DNA of 64,000 bases, from contig NC_133302.1 of the NCBI RefSeq assembly GCF_005239225.2, positions 7,750,001-7,814,000 of the forward strand. Direction: 5' to 3'. How positions within the stretch are numbered: position 1 is the first letter of the stretch; each line of letters begins with the position of its first letter. A model generated the notes under the pieces. That model was not told where the DNA came from, did no database searches, and was given only the letters and a program-made list of their open reading frames with translations. This document shows positions 9,713 to 22,236 of this stretch, one piece after another. Both the position numbers and the translations under genes were made by a program. This DNA is from Populus alba. Lineage: Eukaryota; Streptophyta; Magnoliopsida; Malpighiales; Salicaceae.

Positions 9713-11539
9713 TATAAAGTTATTTTATGTTGTGAACATATACACAACTTGTCATTGGTCCACCCACCACTTGCTATTGTTATATGATGCCCTCTTTATA
9801 TGCTTGACATGATGGGCTGCGTTTGCCTTTTGGCTTTGTTAAGAAGCAGATTAAAAAAATTGCACAAATTACTTGTACAGTAAAAGGCATTTTAAAGGGA
9901 AACCTTAAAAAAAAAAAAAAAAAACAAAATCTGAATCTGAATCTTTTGAACCACCAACACATGTACCAAAATTTTTGATTCTGTCCATCATGGAAATATG
10001 AATATGGTATCAACTTCGCCACTAGCCCCACTTTTGTGTTATTTTTCAGGAAAACATTTAAAAAAAAACAATTTTCTCCACTTTTTAATATTTGGTAACT
10101 TTAAAAAAAAATTAGTTGAAGAGGAAAAAATATTTTTCACTTAAAAAAAAATATGGTCTTAAATGAAGAAAAATATATTCTCCAAAAAACACTTTCCAAC
10201 TTAAAAATCAATCAAATGACTAAATATTTTTTTTTATTATTTATTTTATTTGAAATAATTTGTAAAATTAATTTTTTTCTTTAATTTCACACTCCTTTAA
10301 CTTTTTTTTTCTATTAAATTTGGTCTTTATCTGTTAATAAATTTGAAAAACAAATTAATAAATTATTTTTCAACTCATTTTTTATGGTATAACTAAACAT
10401 TAAAAACTGTTTTCTAATTTATTTTTTATAATACTGTTAAATATCAAATAATAATTTACTTTTTAAAAATTGATTTTGTATGAAAACAACTTTTTTAAAA
10501 AAAACTATATTTAGCAAATGAGACCTAGATTACCGAGTTAAAACTTGTGAGTTGAGGATATTGAAAAGGCAGTTATTGAGTTACAAGATGAAGGTTTTCT
10601 AGCATTGAATTTTCTTATCTGATGATTTAGATCTTCTTCAATCTTAGTGAATTGTCATTGAACTAACCCACCATTGTCAATGGTTTTATTAACTTTTGCT
10701 CTAGTTCTTGATGAGTCAGTAGCAATAGAGAAATTCTAATTGATATAGACTTACTTTTTTCGATAGTAGATGTAGACTTACTCTTGACTTTTTCTTTTTA
10801 GTTATTGCTTGTCCTTTTCCAATAATCAAGACACGTGGCGACTAACCCTAAAATATTTAATAATTAAAAAGTAAAAGCAGATTATAAAAGGTGGGACATT
10901 AGTGAATCATCATCCTTATCCTAAAAGGCTGTATGCTTCATGAGAAGCTCTATTATTTTAGTTTTAAAGACGAAGAAAGCTACAAAGTTTGTAACCCTAA
11001 CATAGCTTTTTTCGTTGAAATTTATATAGTTCATGGAAGGGACATGAATACCTTCGATATCAAGACACATAGCCACCCATGAGAGAATCATTGTTTGAGT
11101 TTAAGGTTGTGAAAAGATGGAAAACAATATTTTGTCTAAACACAAGCAAGTTGATAATAGTATGGAAGCTAATTAAATCTTGAAATTAGCTTCCTCCTCT
11201 TAGTTTGAGTCCACAAGGACATGGATTGGACAGTATCTGAGGCTGTTTTTTTTTTTTTTTAAGTATTATACAAACTTGGGAATATGCATTTCTGATACCT
11301 TCATTTACTTGATATTGTAACGTCTACAATTCTGTCATATTCTAGAGTAATTTTTTATACATTATCTTCTTTCCCATGTATCTGGAACCAATTCTGCCTC
11401 TCCTTCACTCTAAGTTTTGCATGCACAAGACATTGCCTCTCACTCGTACTCCTTTTTTTTTTCTTTTTTGGAATTTATCACATTGATTATTATTAAGATT
11501 ATGATTTTCATGATTTGTTTGGGTTAAAAAACTATTTTA
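9713..11539. other. AT-rich intergenic DNA
   Basis: Homopolymer-rich; possible decayed non-autonomous elements around 10,040-10,530, where long A and T runs alternate. No reading frame with protein-like composition. Confidence 0.4.
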
Positions 11540-11720
11540 ACTTAAAATTTTAAGTTATTATATGAAGTTCTAAAATATAATTTTTATTATTTTTTAACAC
11601 ATTTCTTTAAGTAAGAGTCCTTTGAAGTTGAAACTTATAAAAACTCATACTATTTTGTGTTTAATTTTTATCAAATAGATGGGGAAGTGAGATTCAAACT
11701 TGTAACCACCTAGTCATTAA
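11540..11720 (-). repeat. Inverted relative of the 9.06 kb repeat
   Basis: On the minus strand it reads TAGTATCAGAGTCTTAATGA, then GTTACAAGTTTGAATCTCAC and TTTGATAAAAATTAAACACA, paralleling the 9,056 segment base for base over its core. The GTTTGAATC stretch is B-box-like, but no full tRNA-like head is visible. Confidence 0.4.
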
Positions 11721-12840
11721 GACTCTGATACTAATTTATATTAATTTTTAAGAGTCTGATGGGAGTTCATCAGGATGGGAGTGCATCAGACTGTACAAGA
11801 CGAGACTTGATGAAACCGAACAAAGCCAGTGTCTCATAGTAGGCGTGGGATAAAAAATAGTATGTGGATCCATGTGCTCGCTCACCAAACACTAAGGTAA
11901 ATGAAATCTACCTCAACATGTACATTCTCAGAAGTTAAAGAACAAGGTATTTGACATGATCATGTGTGTTCCATAGCTTCACTTGAAACTTCGACAGTTG
12001 TTTTACTTATTCCTGTTTTTGCATTCAGGAATTAAGACTATTATCTCCCTCAATACACAGGCTCCACAGTTGTGTGAGGCATGTCACTAATGCTTTGACA
12101 TTTCCAATGTAACTGTAATTCCTCCTTGGGGTGGCCAGGACGACAATCATGAAGGACAGCTAATGTTTGGCAATTTAAATTATGGAAGCACAACATGGTC
12201 TAGGCCAATAATGTCGAGCTACAATAATCAACCATGAGCTATAATTATTCCTTCCTGTGTTCTTTGATTGAAACCTTGTTCCTCTGTGATGAACCCTAGC
12301 TAGGTAGCATTTTCATAACCTATTCACATAGCTTATGTTTTAAGCTTTATATAGAGTCCATTAATCCTTTAAGGAGACAATTTTTATGCTGGCAACGAAA
12401 GATAAACAGGTACAAACACACAAAGTAATAGAGGGCGATTGAAGGACAAAAACCAAGCTGAGCCTGGGAGATGTCTACAATATTACTAAATAAAATATCG
12501 TAAAACTAGATGGGATAGGGAACAAAAACAAAGATTAATGTTCTGAAATGATTAATGGACATTCTTACAGTGTTTAAGGATACAAAATCACTGAAGAAGA
12601 GGAAGAGAAAATCTGTTTGGTCACCCAAAAGACACACCAACTTGAAGAAATGATACCTTGGAATCTCATCCGGAGTTAAGATTCCACGTATGTTTTATTA
12701 TTTTTTACTTTCTTCCATTTTCTGAGAAACCAAAGTAGAAAAAAAAAAAAAAAAGAAGAAGAAGAAGAAAAGGGGAAGGTAATTCGAAGCCAAGAATTAG
12801 ACTTGCCTAGAGGTTTCATTGCCTCTCATCACCATCTTTC
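11721..12840. other. Intergenic, less AT-biased
   Basis: Higher GC than its surroundings and without clear repeats. If the minus-strand unit beginning at the 13.06 kb TATA box is real, its 3' untranslated region would lie here. A short inverted repeat (GGAATCT/AGATTCC, minus strand, about 12,660-12,685) is visible but too short to be a microRNA precursor. Confidence 0.3.
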
Positions 12841-12927
12841 TTATGAATCATTAGGCCACGGATCTAAGGCTGTTTCATTATGCCCAGAAAGTAATCCTTC
12901 AAACAATCTTCTCTCCCAAAGTGCCAT
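12841..12927 (-). CDS. Candidate 28-residue peptide
   Basis: A minus-strand ORF runs from ATG at 12,927 to TAA at 12,843-12,841, encoding 28 residues (MALWERRLFEGLLSGHNETA, then a PWPND-containing tail). It lies about 135 bp downstream of a TATAAATA box, behind a pyrimidine-rich leader containing the CGATTAGGGTTTCC motif common in plant 5' UTRs. I do not recognise the peptide. It could be a real small-peptide gene, an upstream ORF of a longer unseen transcript, or chance. The leader context is the main argument for it. Confidence 0.3.
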   Translation of the reverse strand: MALWERRLFEGLLSGHNETALDPWPNDS

Positions 12928-13059
12928 GATGATCTCCTCCTCCGACCCGACCTACAATGGAAACCCTAATCGGAAAAGAAATGAAAAGAAAATCCGATCA
13001 AGAAAAAGAAGGAAGGAAGGAGGAAAAGAAGATGCCAACAATATTTTCATGTTCTTGGT

Positions 13060-13067
13060 TATTTATA
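13060..13067 (-). promoter_or_regulatory. TATA box candidate
   Basis: GTGTATAAATAACC on the minus strand. Transcription would begin near 13,030 and read a C/T-rich leader toward the 28-codon ORF at 12,927. Confidence 0.4.
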
Positions 13068-13264
13068 CACGCCATGAGTACCAAGGTGAAGAGGCTTCTT
13101 GGGTCTTGGGTTTAAATTAATGAAAGCCACGTACAAGTGAGGGTCTACTTTGATATAATATATAATGAAGGAAATATATCTCATTAATTTAATTAACCTA
13201 TGGTGGGAATATAAGGTGAACCATCTAAATGTAAGGTCCATTAATAAAATAAAAATAATTAACC

Positions 13265-13690
13265 ATCATTAATAAAGAAAGGAAAAATTATTACAAGTGA
13301 TTATTGATTTGTTTAGAAAACTAATAATTGGATAAGTGGCTTGAATATAGCCACCATTAACTTGATTAAATTATTTTTTTAATCAAGTTTGGTGACCACT
13401 AACTAATTAAGTTTGATCAAGTGGCGCAGAAACCATTATTAATTATTGTTGTATAATTATTAATTATAGATTTAGCTCATATACACAATGAATTTGCTTA
13501 ATTTCAGCATGAAAGGACATATTAATTAATCAACACTAGTAAAGAAATGAAAAATTAGAAGTGATTATGGATTAATTAATTATTAATTAATTAAGTTTGA
13601 CCAATTAAGTGGCGCAGACACCATTATTATATGTAGCAGATAAATACAATGAATTGTTTAATTTAAACATGAAAGGACATCATATGTTTT
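13265..13690. repeat. Two-copy diverged repeat
   Basis: Anchors AAGTTTGA...AAGTGGCGCAGA.ACCATTATTA (13,409 and 13,593) and ACAATGAATT...TTAATTT...CATGAAAGGACAT (13,485 and 13,646) occur twice in the same order, with the same GAAATGAAAAATTA-like lead-in. Spacing is 184 and 161 bp, so the copies differ by internal indels. Confidence 0.65.
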
Positions 13691-13959
13691 GATGAAAACA
13701 TGTTTAGATGGTGAACATTATGCTTAAAGTTGCATCAATAAGATATATTATGGAGTCGTACGGTCATTCTTAAGCCTTCTAGATGGTCCAAGCTTTTGAT
13801 CTAGGACTTGACCGAATTTCTTGAGACATTCGGTCGTGGTTTATATTTGCAGATACAATTAATTAAGTGATTATTTTTTATTTAGTTTGATTTTTATAAA
13901 AAAACAATGATCAATTAAAATTTTTTGTTTGTTTTTAAAAAACTCAAAATTAAATTGAA

Positions 13960-14335
13960 ACTGATTCAAATCGATCAATTTTGATTAGGTTTGGTTTTTT
14001 AGAATAAAAATTGGTTCAAATTGGTTTAACTTAGTTTTTTTAGATGGGCTTGGTTTTGGTTTGGTTTTTTACGGTTTGGCTTACTTTTGGCTCTTTTTTG
14101 CTCGTTTTGGCTCGAGTTTTTTTGTTTGTCTTAGTTTTTCTTTTGATTTTTTTTTTTGTTTAGTTTTTTTGGTTTTTTCAGTTTTAAGTTTATAAAATCG
14201 AAACCAGACTGAACCAGTTGGTTTTTTCAAAATTTTAATCGGTTTAATCGGGTTTTTTTTACGATTCGGTTTTTTCGGTTATTTTTTTCTGGTTTTCTCG
14301 GTTTAATCAGTTTTTTTATTTTTTTGCTCACCCCT
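13960..14335. repeat. GGTTT/CGGTTT-rich dispersed repeat
   Basis: Repeated TTGGTTTGG, CGGTTTAATCGG and TTTTTTCGGTT words end in GCTCACCCC. The same composition, in the opposite sense beside a GGGTGTTCACGG end, recurs at 44,325-44,490 and 55,185-55,350. Low complexity prevents assignment to an element class. Confidence 0.5.
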
Positions 14336-17300
14336 ATAACCAACAATTAATTTGATTTTTAAAGAAATAATTCTCAATTTCAATAATTCCAAAATTTTAT
14401 GTGTTATTTAAAATATTCTAGAAATTGTTTTGAGAATCTGTGTATCTTCTTAGGAAAGGAAAATCTTTTTTCTTTCTATCAAAATAAAACCATTCTAGAA
14501 AATGCCATCGCAATGATGCTTAACAAAAGGTCAAAAGGAAAAAGAAAAAAGAAAAAAAAGAAAAACTAGAGTAAAAAAGAAAAAAAGAAAAGGGGGTTTA
14601 AAGCAACTTTTGAGATGACTTTAATTGCATGAATGTGAATATTACTTCACTTGAAGGGAAAAGTGATGTCAGATGGTTCAGAAATCAAGATAAGTTCATA
14701 TAATTGATTCTCAACTCAATCATTTACCTATTCAATTATGTTCTGCTAGTTTTTATTTTTATTTTCTTTCTGTCGGGGTTGCGTTAAGCTTTTTTATTTT
14801 TTATTTTCTTTAAAGTAGAAGTACTAGATTGCTGAAAATATTCAAATCATAAAAGAATTTTTCATCTTTGTTGTTAAAGTCTATATAATGAGTCAATTTT
14901 AAAAATAATTGATTTAATTTCTTGCTGAGCATGAATGTCAAATTAAATTATATAAAAATTAATTTAACATGACTCAATTGATTTAATAATTCTAAAAACA
15001 ATTTAGATGATTGATACATAACATAGTTTGGCATTCCGCATGAAAAGAGAACTTTTTGTTACAATAGAAGCAGTTAAGGCCGGCTTCATGAAAGCAAGCA
15101 AGTTTAGCAAAAATAGAGATAAAAAAACAATATATTATTATTATTATTATTAAACCTGATTTAACAAGTCAATTTTAAAACCTTTCGACCCATTAACCCA
15201 TATGAGAATTGACTCTAGCTGATCTAGTTAACTTGATGTGTTAAAAAACAACTTAGATAACTAGTAACAATATGATTTGACTTAAAAAAAAAATTATTGA
15301 TTTAAATAATGTTGATTACAAGCTTATGAATATCATAAAGGTAAATTTATTCTAGAGTTATATATATGGATACAATACATGTTGATGAAGCAAGTTTGAG
15401 GTTTTATAATTCATTATTTTAGAAGCCAATAAAAGAAAAATGATTTGTCACTTATGATATTTAAAATTGTTATGCACTTTAAGCGAATAAAGAAAAAGAG
15501 TCTTTTGATCAAAAATTTACAAGAAGAAGATAAGAACAATTTAAACTTGAGAATGGATTCCTTTAATTATATACAAAGAGATTGTTGTGGGAGGATTACT
15601 AAGGAAAATTATATGTATTTTTTTATTCCTATTTAATTTAGAAAAATATTATATTGAATAATTTTATTTTCCTTAGTTTATTTAGGACTTTTATTGCTTT
15701 TCATTTATTTTTGGGTTTCTTAGTTGGTTTAGGATGATTTTTTTTATTTATTTAAAGAGTTGTAATTTTTTTAAAGAGATATAAACTACTTGAAGAGAAA
15801 TATTCAATAATAAAATTTCAAATTAAAGTTTTTATGTAATGACCTTATTCAACACTATTTTGTACTGTTTTTGCTTATTTTATATCTATGGGTATGGAAA
15901 TTGTCCCTTCACAAACTATAACGATACTAAAGATAAATAATTCAATTAGTAACTTAGATTATAAATTAAGAAATCCACGTGAATCCATAATCCAAGACTT
16001 TTTTTCCTCATCAAACTGAAAATCTATTGGTAATATTAGTCAGCTAATCGATCTTTTTTCAAAATGACAAAACTGGATAATGTTTTTTTTTTTTTTTTTT
16101 TACAAAATGTGTCACTAATCGAAAGTGGGTACTAAGCAAGCCACATCCAGTTGAGAAGTCAGCAATGGATAGAGATTAATGTTAAGAATTTAACTATATA
16201 TTAAATAAAGTGGATTTCCTTTTGATAATTTAGGTCTGATTCCAAGTGGTTATCCAACTAAGTTTTGATACACACATTCACTGGTCGGAGTGTGCATTAA
16301 CTACGGTCCACATCTCTAGTGCTTGGAGATTGAGAGAAATGTGCTTTGAGAACGATTTTCATAATCATTAAAAAATAATTAAATGATCTTATAGGTTATA
16401 TGTTGTGGACATCCACATTTTATGCTGCAAAAAAAATAAAAAATTGTTTATTGAACGTAGTTGGATTAAAAAATAAAATAGAAGACATCTCTTGGCAGAG
16501 ACAAAACAAGGCTCATCAAGATAGATTGCCGACGGAGATTTGATAAACTACACAAGCACTTATCTCCTGAATAAGGTGCTTTTTCTTTTTATAATATCTC
16601 TCATTAAATTAGTTTATTGTAGTAATTAAAAATAACCTTTGAGTCAAGTGTTTTCCTTAGAAAAAATTAAAAAAAAAAAGTCGCAAGAAATTCAATAGTT
16701 GATGAGTTCTTGAGGATATATAGATATCGTACGTATACATTAATGTAGGTGAAATTAAGTGCTTGAATTCTCTCTTTTTTTCTTATCATTTTCAATGATC
16801 TTTGAACATTTTGTTGGGGCAAATGGACAGCTTAAATGTTATCGATAGAATCAAGTATATAATCAAAATATTTTATAGTTTAAGAGTTTGAAATCACAGA
16901 GAAAATTATTTAGGACGTAAAAAATAGCCTATAATTCAAGTTTCTTTTATATGGATCTTCCCTGCTAAAACCCTACAGAAATTTTGCAAGTATACATCTA
17001 TTTCTTTGTAGCAGCAGCAACTACTTCGTCTGCTTCTCTCTCTTCTTCTTTTCCTTCCAATTTGGTTATATATATCCAGTTGATTTAAAATCAATATGTG
17101 GTCTGTGGGCTTATAAATTCAAAACAAAGAACGCAAAAAATTGCACGTGTATAAAAGTTCTTGGATGAATTTCTTTGAGCACTAGTTATTTTGTGCATGA
17201 TATATAGGGGGTTTGGAGCAGTCAAATTTGCTTAAAAATTAAGGTAAGTTACATGACTTTTCTTGCAAATATCAAGATGCACTCAAATTCTACGAATCAA

Positions 17301-17485
17301 CCGAGATGAACATGTTTGCTTCTAGTTAGGTCATGACCTAACTCTATTTGAAGATAAGAAACTTTATAGAAGCATATCTAAGTGAGTTACTATAAAATGT
17401 ATTTTGAGATCTTATTGAATAGAATTTGAATTTTTGAACTAAATGGTTCTTGTGAGAGTCTTTTTATAACCATAGAGTTATTAAA
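14336..17485. other. AT-rich intergenic DNA
   Basis: No supported gene. Contains purine-rich (about 14,525-14,595), TTA (about 15,136-15,150) and T21 (about 16,083-16,103) tracts. A few open frames here are K/N/I-rich and are expected by chance in such DNA. Confidence 0.45.
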
Positions 17486-18488
17486 GGGCGGAGGCATGTT
17501 AAAAGTTTAGGTGAGCTGTAGCGCAGGTCAAGATATTATCAATATTTTTTAACTAGTTTTATGTAAAAATTTTTTTGTTTATAATCATCGATTGAGTTAT
17601 CAATTTTTTTAAAAAAATTACATGGAGCATTCTAATTTGATGTTTTAGCTTGGTTAAAATTTCAGAATTTTATGAGAAATTCAAAAATTTAATGAAAAAT
17701 CACAATTTGACCAGTTTTATATTATTGAGTATAATTTTTAATTCGACCATCATATTGAGCTGAAATTTTACAAATATCTTAAAGTATATTAAATAAAAAT
17801 CTGGTTAAAATTTTAGGATGAACGGAACTTGGTAGTGCAAACAAAAAAAACGACCATTAAATAAAAGCAAAAAGACTAATTAAAGGTAAACTGATTATTT
17901 GCCATTAAAAAACAAAACAAATAAGCTTTTTGTTCATTTTATATGTTGCCGACCGGGCAAAAGTAGAATAGGAAATGAAAGAAAAGAAAAGGCGAGAGAG
18001 ACAAAGAGAAAAGTAAAGGAAAAAACATAAAAAAAAATTCAAGGAAGAAAAATAAAAAAAGTGAGAGAATTAATAACTTTGTAAACTTACAAAATCCAAC
18101 TTATAAAATACTAATATAAGAAAGAATCAAGTGAAGGAAAGAGTAATTGAGAGAGGAAAATTTTTTTAATTATTTTGTTTTTCAGTTGACACGAGATTAC
18201 TATTTTATCCCGGTTGAGGGGTTGTTATAATATCGATTCAGATTCGATTATAGATGAATTATATACCACAAAACATCGAAGGATATAACTTTAATAATGA
18301 GTTTATTTTTACTTTCTCTTTAATTTTATATATTTTCAAATTTATTTTTTAATATTTTAAGTAATGTATTTGAATTAAAACTTTACTATTAACTTCAAAT
18401 ATTCATGTACATGATTTAAAAATTAATTTTATAAAAAATTATATGTTTATCTAACAATCTAGGAGAAGAAAAATTCCTCGCTCCGTCC
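17486..18488. mobile_element. Possible non-autonomous element with GGGCGGAG ends
   Basis: The left end reads GGGCGGAGGC and the right end CTCGCTCCGTCC, whose reverse complement is GGACGGAGCGAG; the outer 8 bp match at 7 of 8. The interior is AT-rich and non-coding. I see no clear TSD, so the boundaries and class are uncertain. Confidence 0.35.
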
Positions 18489-20315
18489 TTGTTTCCAAAA
18501 ACTCCGCAGCACGGGCTGTGCTTGGTTTCTTTTAGTTTTGCCCTTTCCATGATCAATATCTATACTAATTTGATTTGTTCACTGCAGGAGACCAGTAGCT
18601 GTGCTGCCATGACAAAGCGTTTCTTTAGGGTTTTTTGACTGCACTTGCAAATCCAGGCTCAATTGCTCTTTTACCAATTCATCGCATGGTTTTTCGACCA
18701 ATGCCTTGTGACTCATCTTCTTTTTCTGAGTGACCAATGATGGCTAAGCTTATTCAGAATCATTTATGTTCATTTGCCTCATTACTTACCTTCTTTTTTT
18801 CTCAGAGCTGGCTGTGTTGACACGGTGAAGTTGTTGAGTCTACGTTTTGCTTGAATCGTTTTCCTCAGAATACTGCCAGGATTGTGCATTAACTGCAACT
18901 GTTGGCTTTATTTTACTTCATGCATGAATTTTACTTTGGTTTCTTTGACTCCGGCCCCGTCTACTGCTGGTAAGATTTGTGCCAGCAGAGTTTTTATTTA
19001 GCCAAATCAAAGCTGAGGAGAGATTCTTTGCCATACTAAGATGGCTGCCCGCTGCGGAACGCAAGTATAAATGATTGCTTGGTGGATCCTTTCGAGGGTT
19101 TTAAGGTTGGGCCTCAATAAATTTGAAAGAAATTTAGGTTTGTCTTTTATTCTTATTGAAAGTTTAAAGGCTTGATTATATCTGGAAATGGATAATTAAA
19201 ATAAATAATCGTTTTAAATTCTGAAAAGGAAAATGTATTTATTAAGTCAAACTTGCCATTCCTTATCTATGATTTTTTTTTATGAAAATATTTTATTATT
19301 AATAATGTAATTTTTTTAATAAATATGTAAGATAATTAAAATAAACATTGAAAAAACCTCAATAATTTGAATGAAGGATTCTTGATACAAAAATCCCATT
19401 TTATTATTAATTGTTTCCACGAGAACAATTTTTTTTTTTTAATCAGTAGTATGTTTGTTTTAAAAAAATCTTATCTTTTTTTTAAAAAAAAAACTTTTTT
19501 TGACAAAAAAAAGCCCTAGAAACATAATAAAAACCTTAATATCTTATTTTTAATTTAAAGCACCATTTAATCACTCTAGAAATAAAAAAAATTTAACTAA
19601 ATTCAATAAAATTTCACAAACCTTGATTTTAATATGGTTAAAGAGCAAAACCACCATCATTAAACTTTCCTTTTAAGTTAGCTCATTAATACCAATATTG
19701 ATTATTTTTTTCAGCCAAAAGTATGGCTGAATTGTTTTCTCTTTCCTTTTTTTTTTTTTTTTTTCCCGGTAGCTTTCTCGCTCATTTCTTGGAATCCAAG
19801 AACTATTAAACATGATGAAAAAATATCTTGGGGACTAAAATATAAAACTACATGGATCAAATATGAAAAAATAAAAACTTAAAGGTCTAAAGTATACTTT
19901 CACGTGTAAAAATTAAGGTGAAAGATTGGATTGTTAGAAACAAGTTGATTTTGGATGATAATTAAGGTGACAGATTGGAATACATTTTTCGAAGTTATAC
20001 TGCATGGCCTAGCCTTTTGGTTGGAGTCAAGGAATGACAAATTAATTATTTCTTATCTGCTTCTTTTTCCATCAAGCTTTAGTTCCTAGAATTTGATTGA
20101 TTTTGTTATTCTTTTCGGCCTCATTACTATACACTTAATGTATTCGGGCATGTGCAAATCTAATATCTCCTGTCGCTTGCAAGATTGCTTGTGAAGAGCT
20201 TTAACAACATCAAGGTTCGTAATTTAGCAGGCCAGGTTTGTCACCAGGACTGCGATTTCTGTGTGGTTGTTACCGAATGCGCCAGTGGCAAAAGAAAATC
20301 TTGCCGCGAAGTGCC
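18489..20315. other. Gene-like but non-coding stretch, then AT-rich DNA
   Basis: 18,490-19,080 has near-balanced composition and an acceptor-like TTTGTTCACTGCAG at about 18,575-18,588, but every frame is broken. It could be transcript leader or trailer sequence, a non-coding RNA or a decayed gene. The remainder is AT-rich with T and A runs. Confidence 0.25.
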
Positions 20316-20680
20316 TGTTAAATAATATTTATGTAATTTTATTTATTAATAGTAGAATAGTACTTCGATTTAACCTATATAGTCTTATTTATTAAGAGTA
20401 GAATAATATTTTTAGTTTAACCTATTTATGTAGTCTTATTTATTAAGGGTAGAATAATACTTTCAGTTTAACCTATATATAGGTTATACTTTTAAATAAG
20501 ACTATATAGGTTAAACTGAAAGTATTATTCTACCCTTAATAAATAAAACTATATAGGTTAAATTGAAAATACTATTCTATCCTTAATAAATAAGACTATA
20601 TAAATATCATTTAATAATTTGGTGGAGCTAATATACTATTTTATTCTTAATAAATAAGATTAAATAAATATTATTTAACA
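20316..20680. repeat. Foldback element made of LTR-end modules
   Basis: The segment opens TGTTAAATAATATTTA and closes with the exact inverted copy, TAAATATTATTTAACA. Each half contains repeated ~47-51 bp modules (CTTATTTATTAAG.GTAGAATA...GTTTAACCTATATAGT) in opposite orientation, meeting near 20,475-20,500. The same module, GGTTAAACTGAAAGTACTAT...AATATTATTTAACA, forms the end of the copia LTRs at 46,575-46,648 and 63,673-63,746, so this foldback was built from that LTR family. It encodes nothing; a transcript would fold into a long hairpin. Confidence 0.8.
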
Positions 20681-20689
20681 GGCTACCTC

Positions 20690-21010
20690 TAAGAAGCGGA
20701 TTCCTACTTTTTAATAGAATAGCTTATCGACCACCACCATCTTTATTGACCTTCCCTCGGGCTGGCATGCTTGTGTGTCAAGGAATCCTGCTTCGGTAGC
20801 AGACTTCGGTCAAGGAATTCGCTTCAAGCAAGTGCTCTGGATCGACCTGACTTCTAAGAGAGGAAAGCCAGTGAATGAATAAATGAAATCCGTTGAATGA
20901 ACAAGTCTTTATGGCTCAGAGCATTCGAAAACGATGCATCTTTTAGTGGTTCTAAGGGGTGCTGTGAGCTTGTCTGTTCAACCAATTAGTCTCCTCTCTC
21001 TTTCTCTGCC
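20690..21010. other. Balanced-composition insert, possibly organelle-derived
   Basis: Composition changes sharply from AT-rich to near 45% GC here (CTTCGGTAGCAGACTTCGG, GGTCAAGGAATTCGCTTC). The style resembles plant mitochondrial spacer DNA. No gene is readable and the origin is only a guess. Confidence 0.25.
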
Positions 21011-21806
21011 ATCACTCACACCGATATGTTTTTTTTTTTTTAACCCTTTTCAGACATAGCGATAGCTCATTATGTTTTCTATCTTTTGTTTCTTTATCGC
21101 TCTATTTTGTAATAATAATAATAATAATCATAAGAACAAGAAGAATTGTTCATGAAAACTTGATTGAAATTGGTTTTTATTATTAAATTTTTTAAATAGA
21201 TTTTGAACATGATTCTATTATATATATGATTTGTTTAGCTTTCAATCACATAAAATATAAACATATAATTTTGAGATTGTTTATTAACTTGCTTTAACAC
21301 ACACACACATATATATATTAAATAGAAATAATAATTCCTATTAAAACATTGTGTTGGCTAAGATAAACAAAACATAGTTAATAGAAAAATTTATATTAAT
21401 AAAAGAAAATTTTAAAACAATTGTATTTTTTTGATTTAATAATAATAGCAAAATATTTTATAAGATCTATATATTTTTGTATGTTTAAATTATTTTTGAA
21501 TTTTCTAGTGTAGCGCGAGCATGCAAACTAGATACTCGCTATGGCAGAAAGGCTCAGGCGCTGTGGCTGTTTTTTAAAGGCTAGTGCACATTAAGCAACA
21601 CATGGCTTTTTTTTATGTTATTTGATATCTTTTATTGATTTGTTTTTGGCATGCTAGCAACCTTGGCCTTTGGTTTTTTTATTTGATGTTTTTAATTGAA
21701 TTGTTTTTAATATTATTTTTTTGACATTGAGTTTTTATTGATTTTTTTATTAATTTCATTCCACAACATTTAATTATTTAAGTTTAATTTTTTTAAAATT
21801 AATTTT

Positions 21807-21839
<33 letters not shown>

Positions 21840-21848
21840 CATTGTTTG
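21011..21848. other. AT-rich DNA
   Basis: Contains AAT (about 21,110-21,128) and CA/TA (about 21,300-21,320) microsatellites and a long T run (about 21,810-21,837). Nothing coding. Confidence 0.5.
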
Positions 21849-22221
21849 GTTAATTTGTATGGGTTTTGCTCCACAATTTATTCTATGTGAGTTATAATTT
21901 AAAAAACTTATCTAGCGACCTCTGAATAGTTGACCTTTTAATAATGAACCCTCTAGTTATTCTATGCAAAACTTATCCACCTCTTTCGGCTACCCATTTA
22001 ATAGCTAAGGATACCTAAGTTTCTTGACTGATCAGTGGACGTTTTAAAACCCGAAAACAATAACACATACGACACTAATTAATTATTATATATCAAAGCC
22101 TTTGATAGCGTTGAGCCACTAAGCTCTTAAGCTCAGTACGTAGATTAGGCGGTGGTAGAGTTGGCAGCTCTCCCATCGTACCCTCGAGATGATGACACTA
22201 AAGGAGAGATTCCGACAACAT
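21849..22221 (+). repeat. Repeat block copy 1, left part
   Basis: Matches 30,329-30,903 over TATGGGTTTTGCTCCACAAT, the CTGAATAGTTGACCTTT stretch, AAAGCCTTTGATAGCGT and TACCCTCGAGATGATGACAC. The other copy carries a MITE where this one reads straight through. It continues, after a 2.2 kb insertion or expansion, at 24,454. Confidence 0.8.
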
Positions 22222-22236
22222 TTTATACAATACCCC

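Noticed and set aside
12655..12690. MicroRNA precursor
   Set aside because: The inverted arms are only about 7 bp and no known mature microRNA sequence is recognisable.
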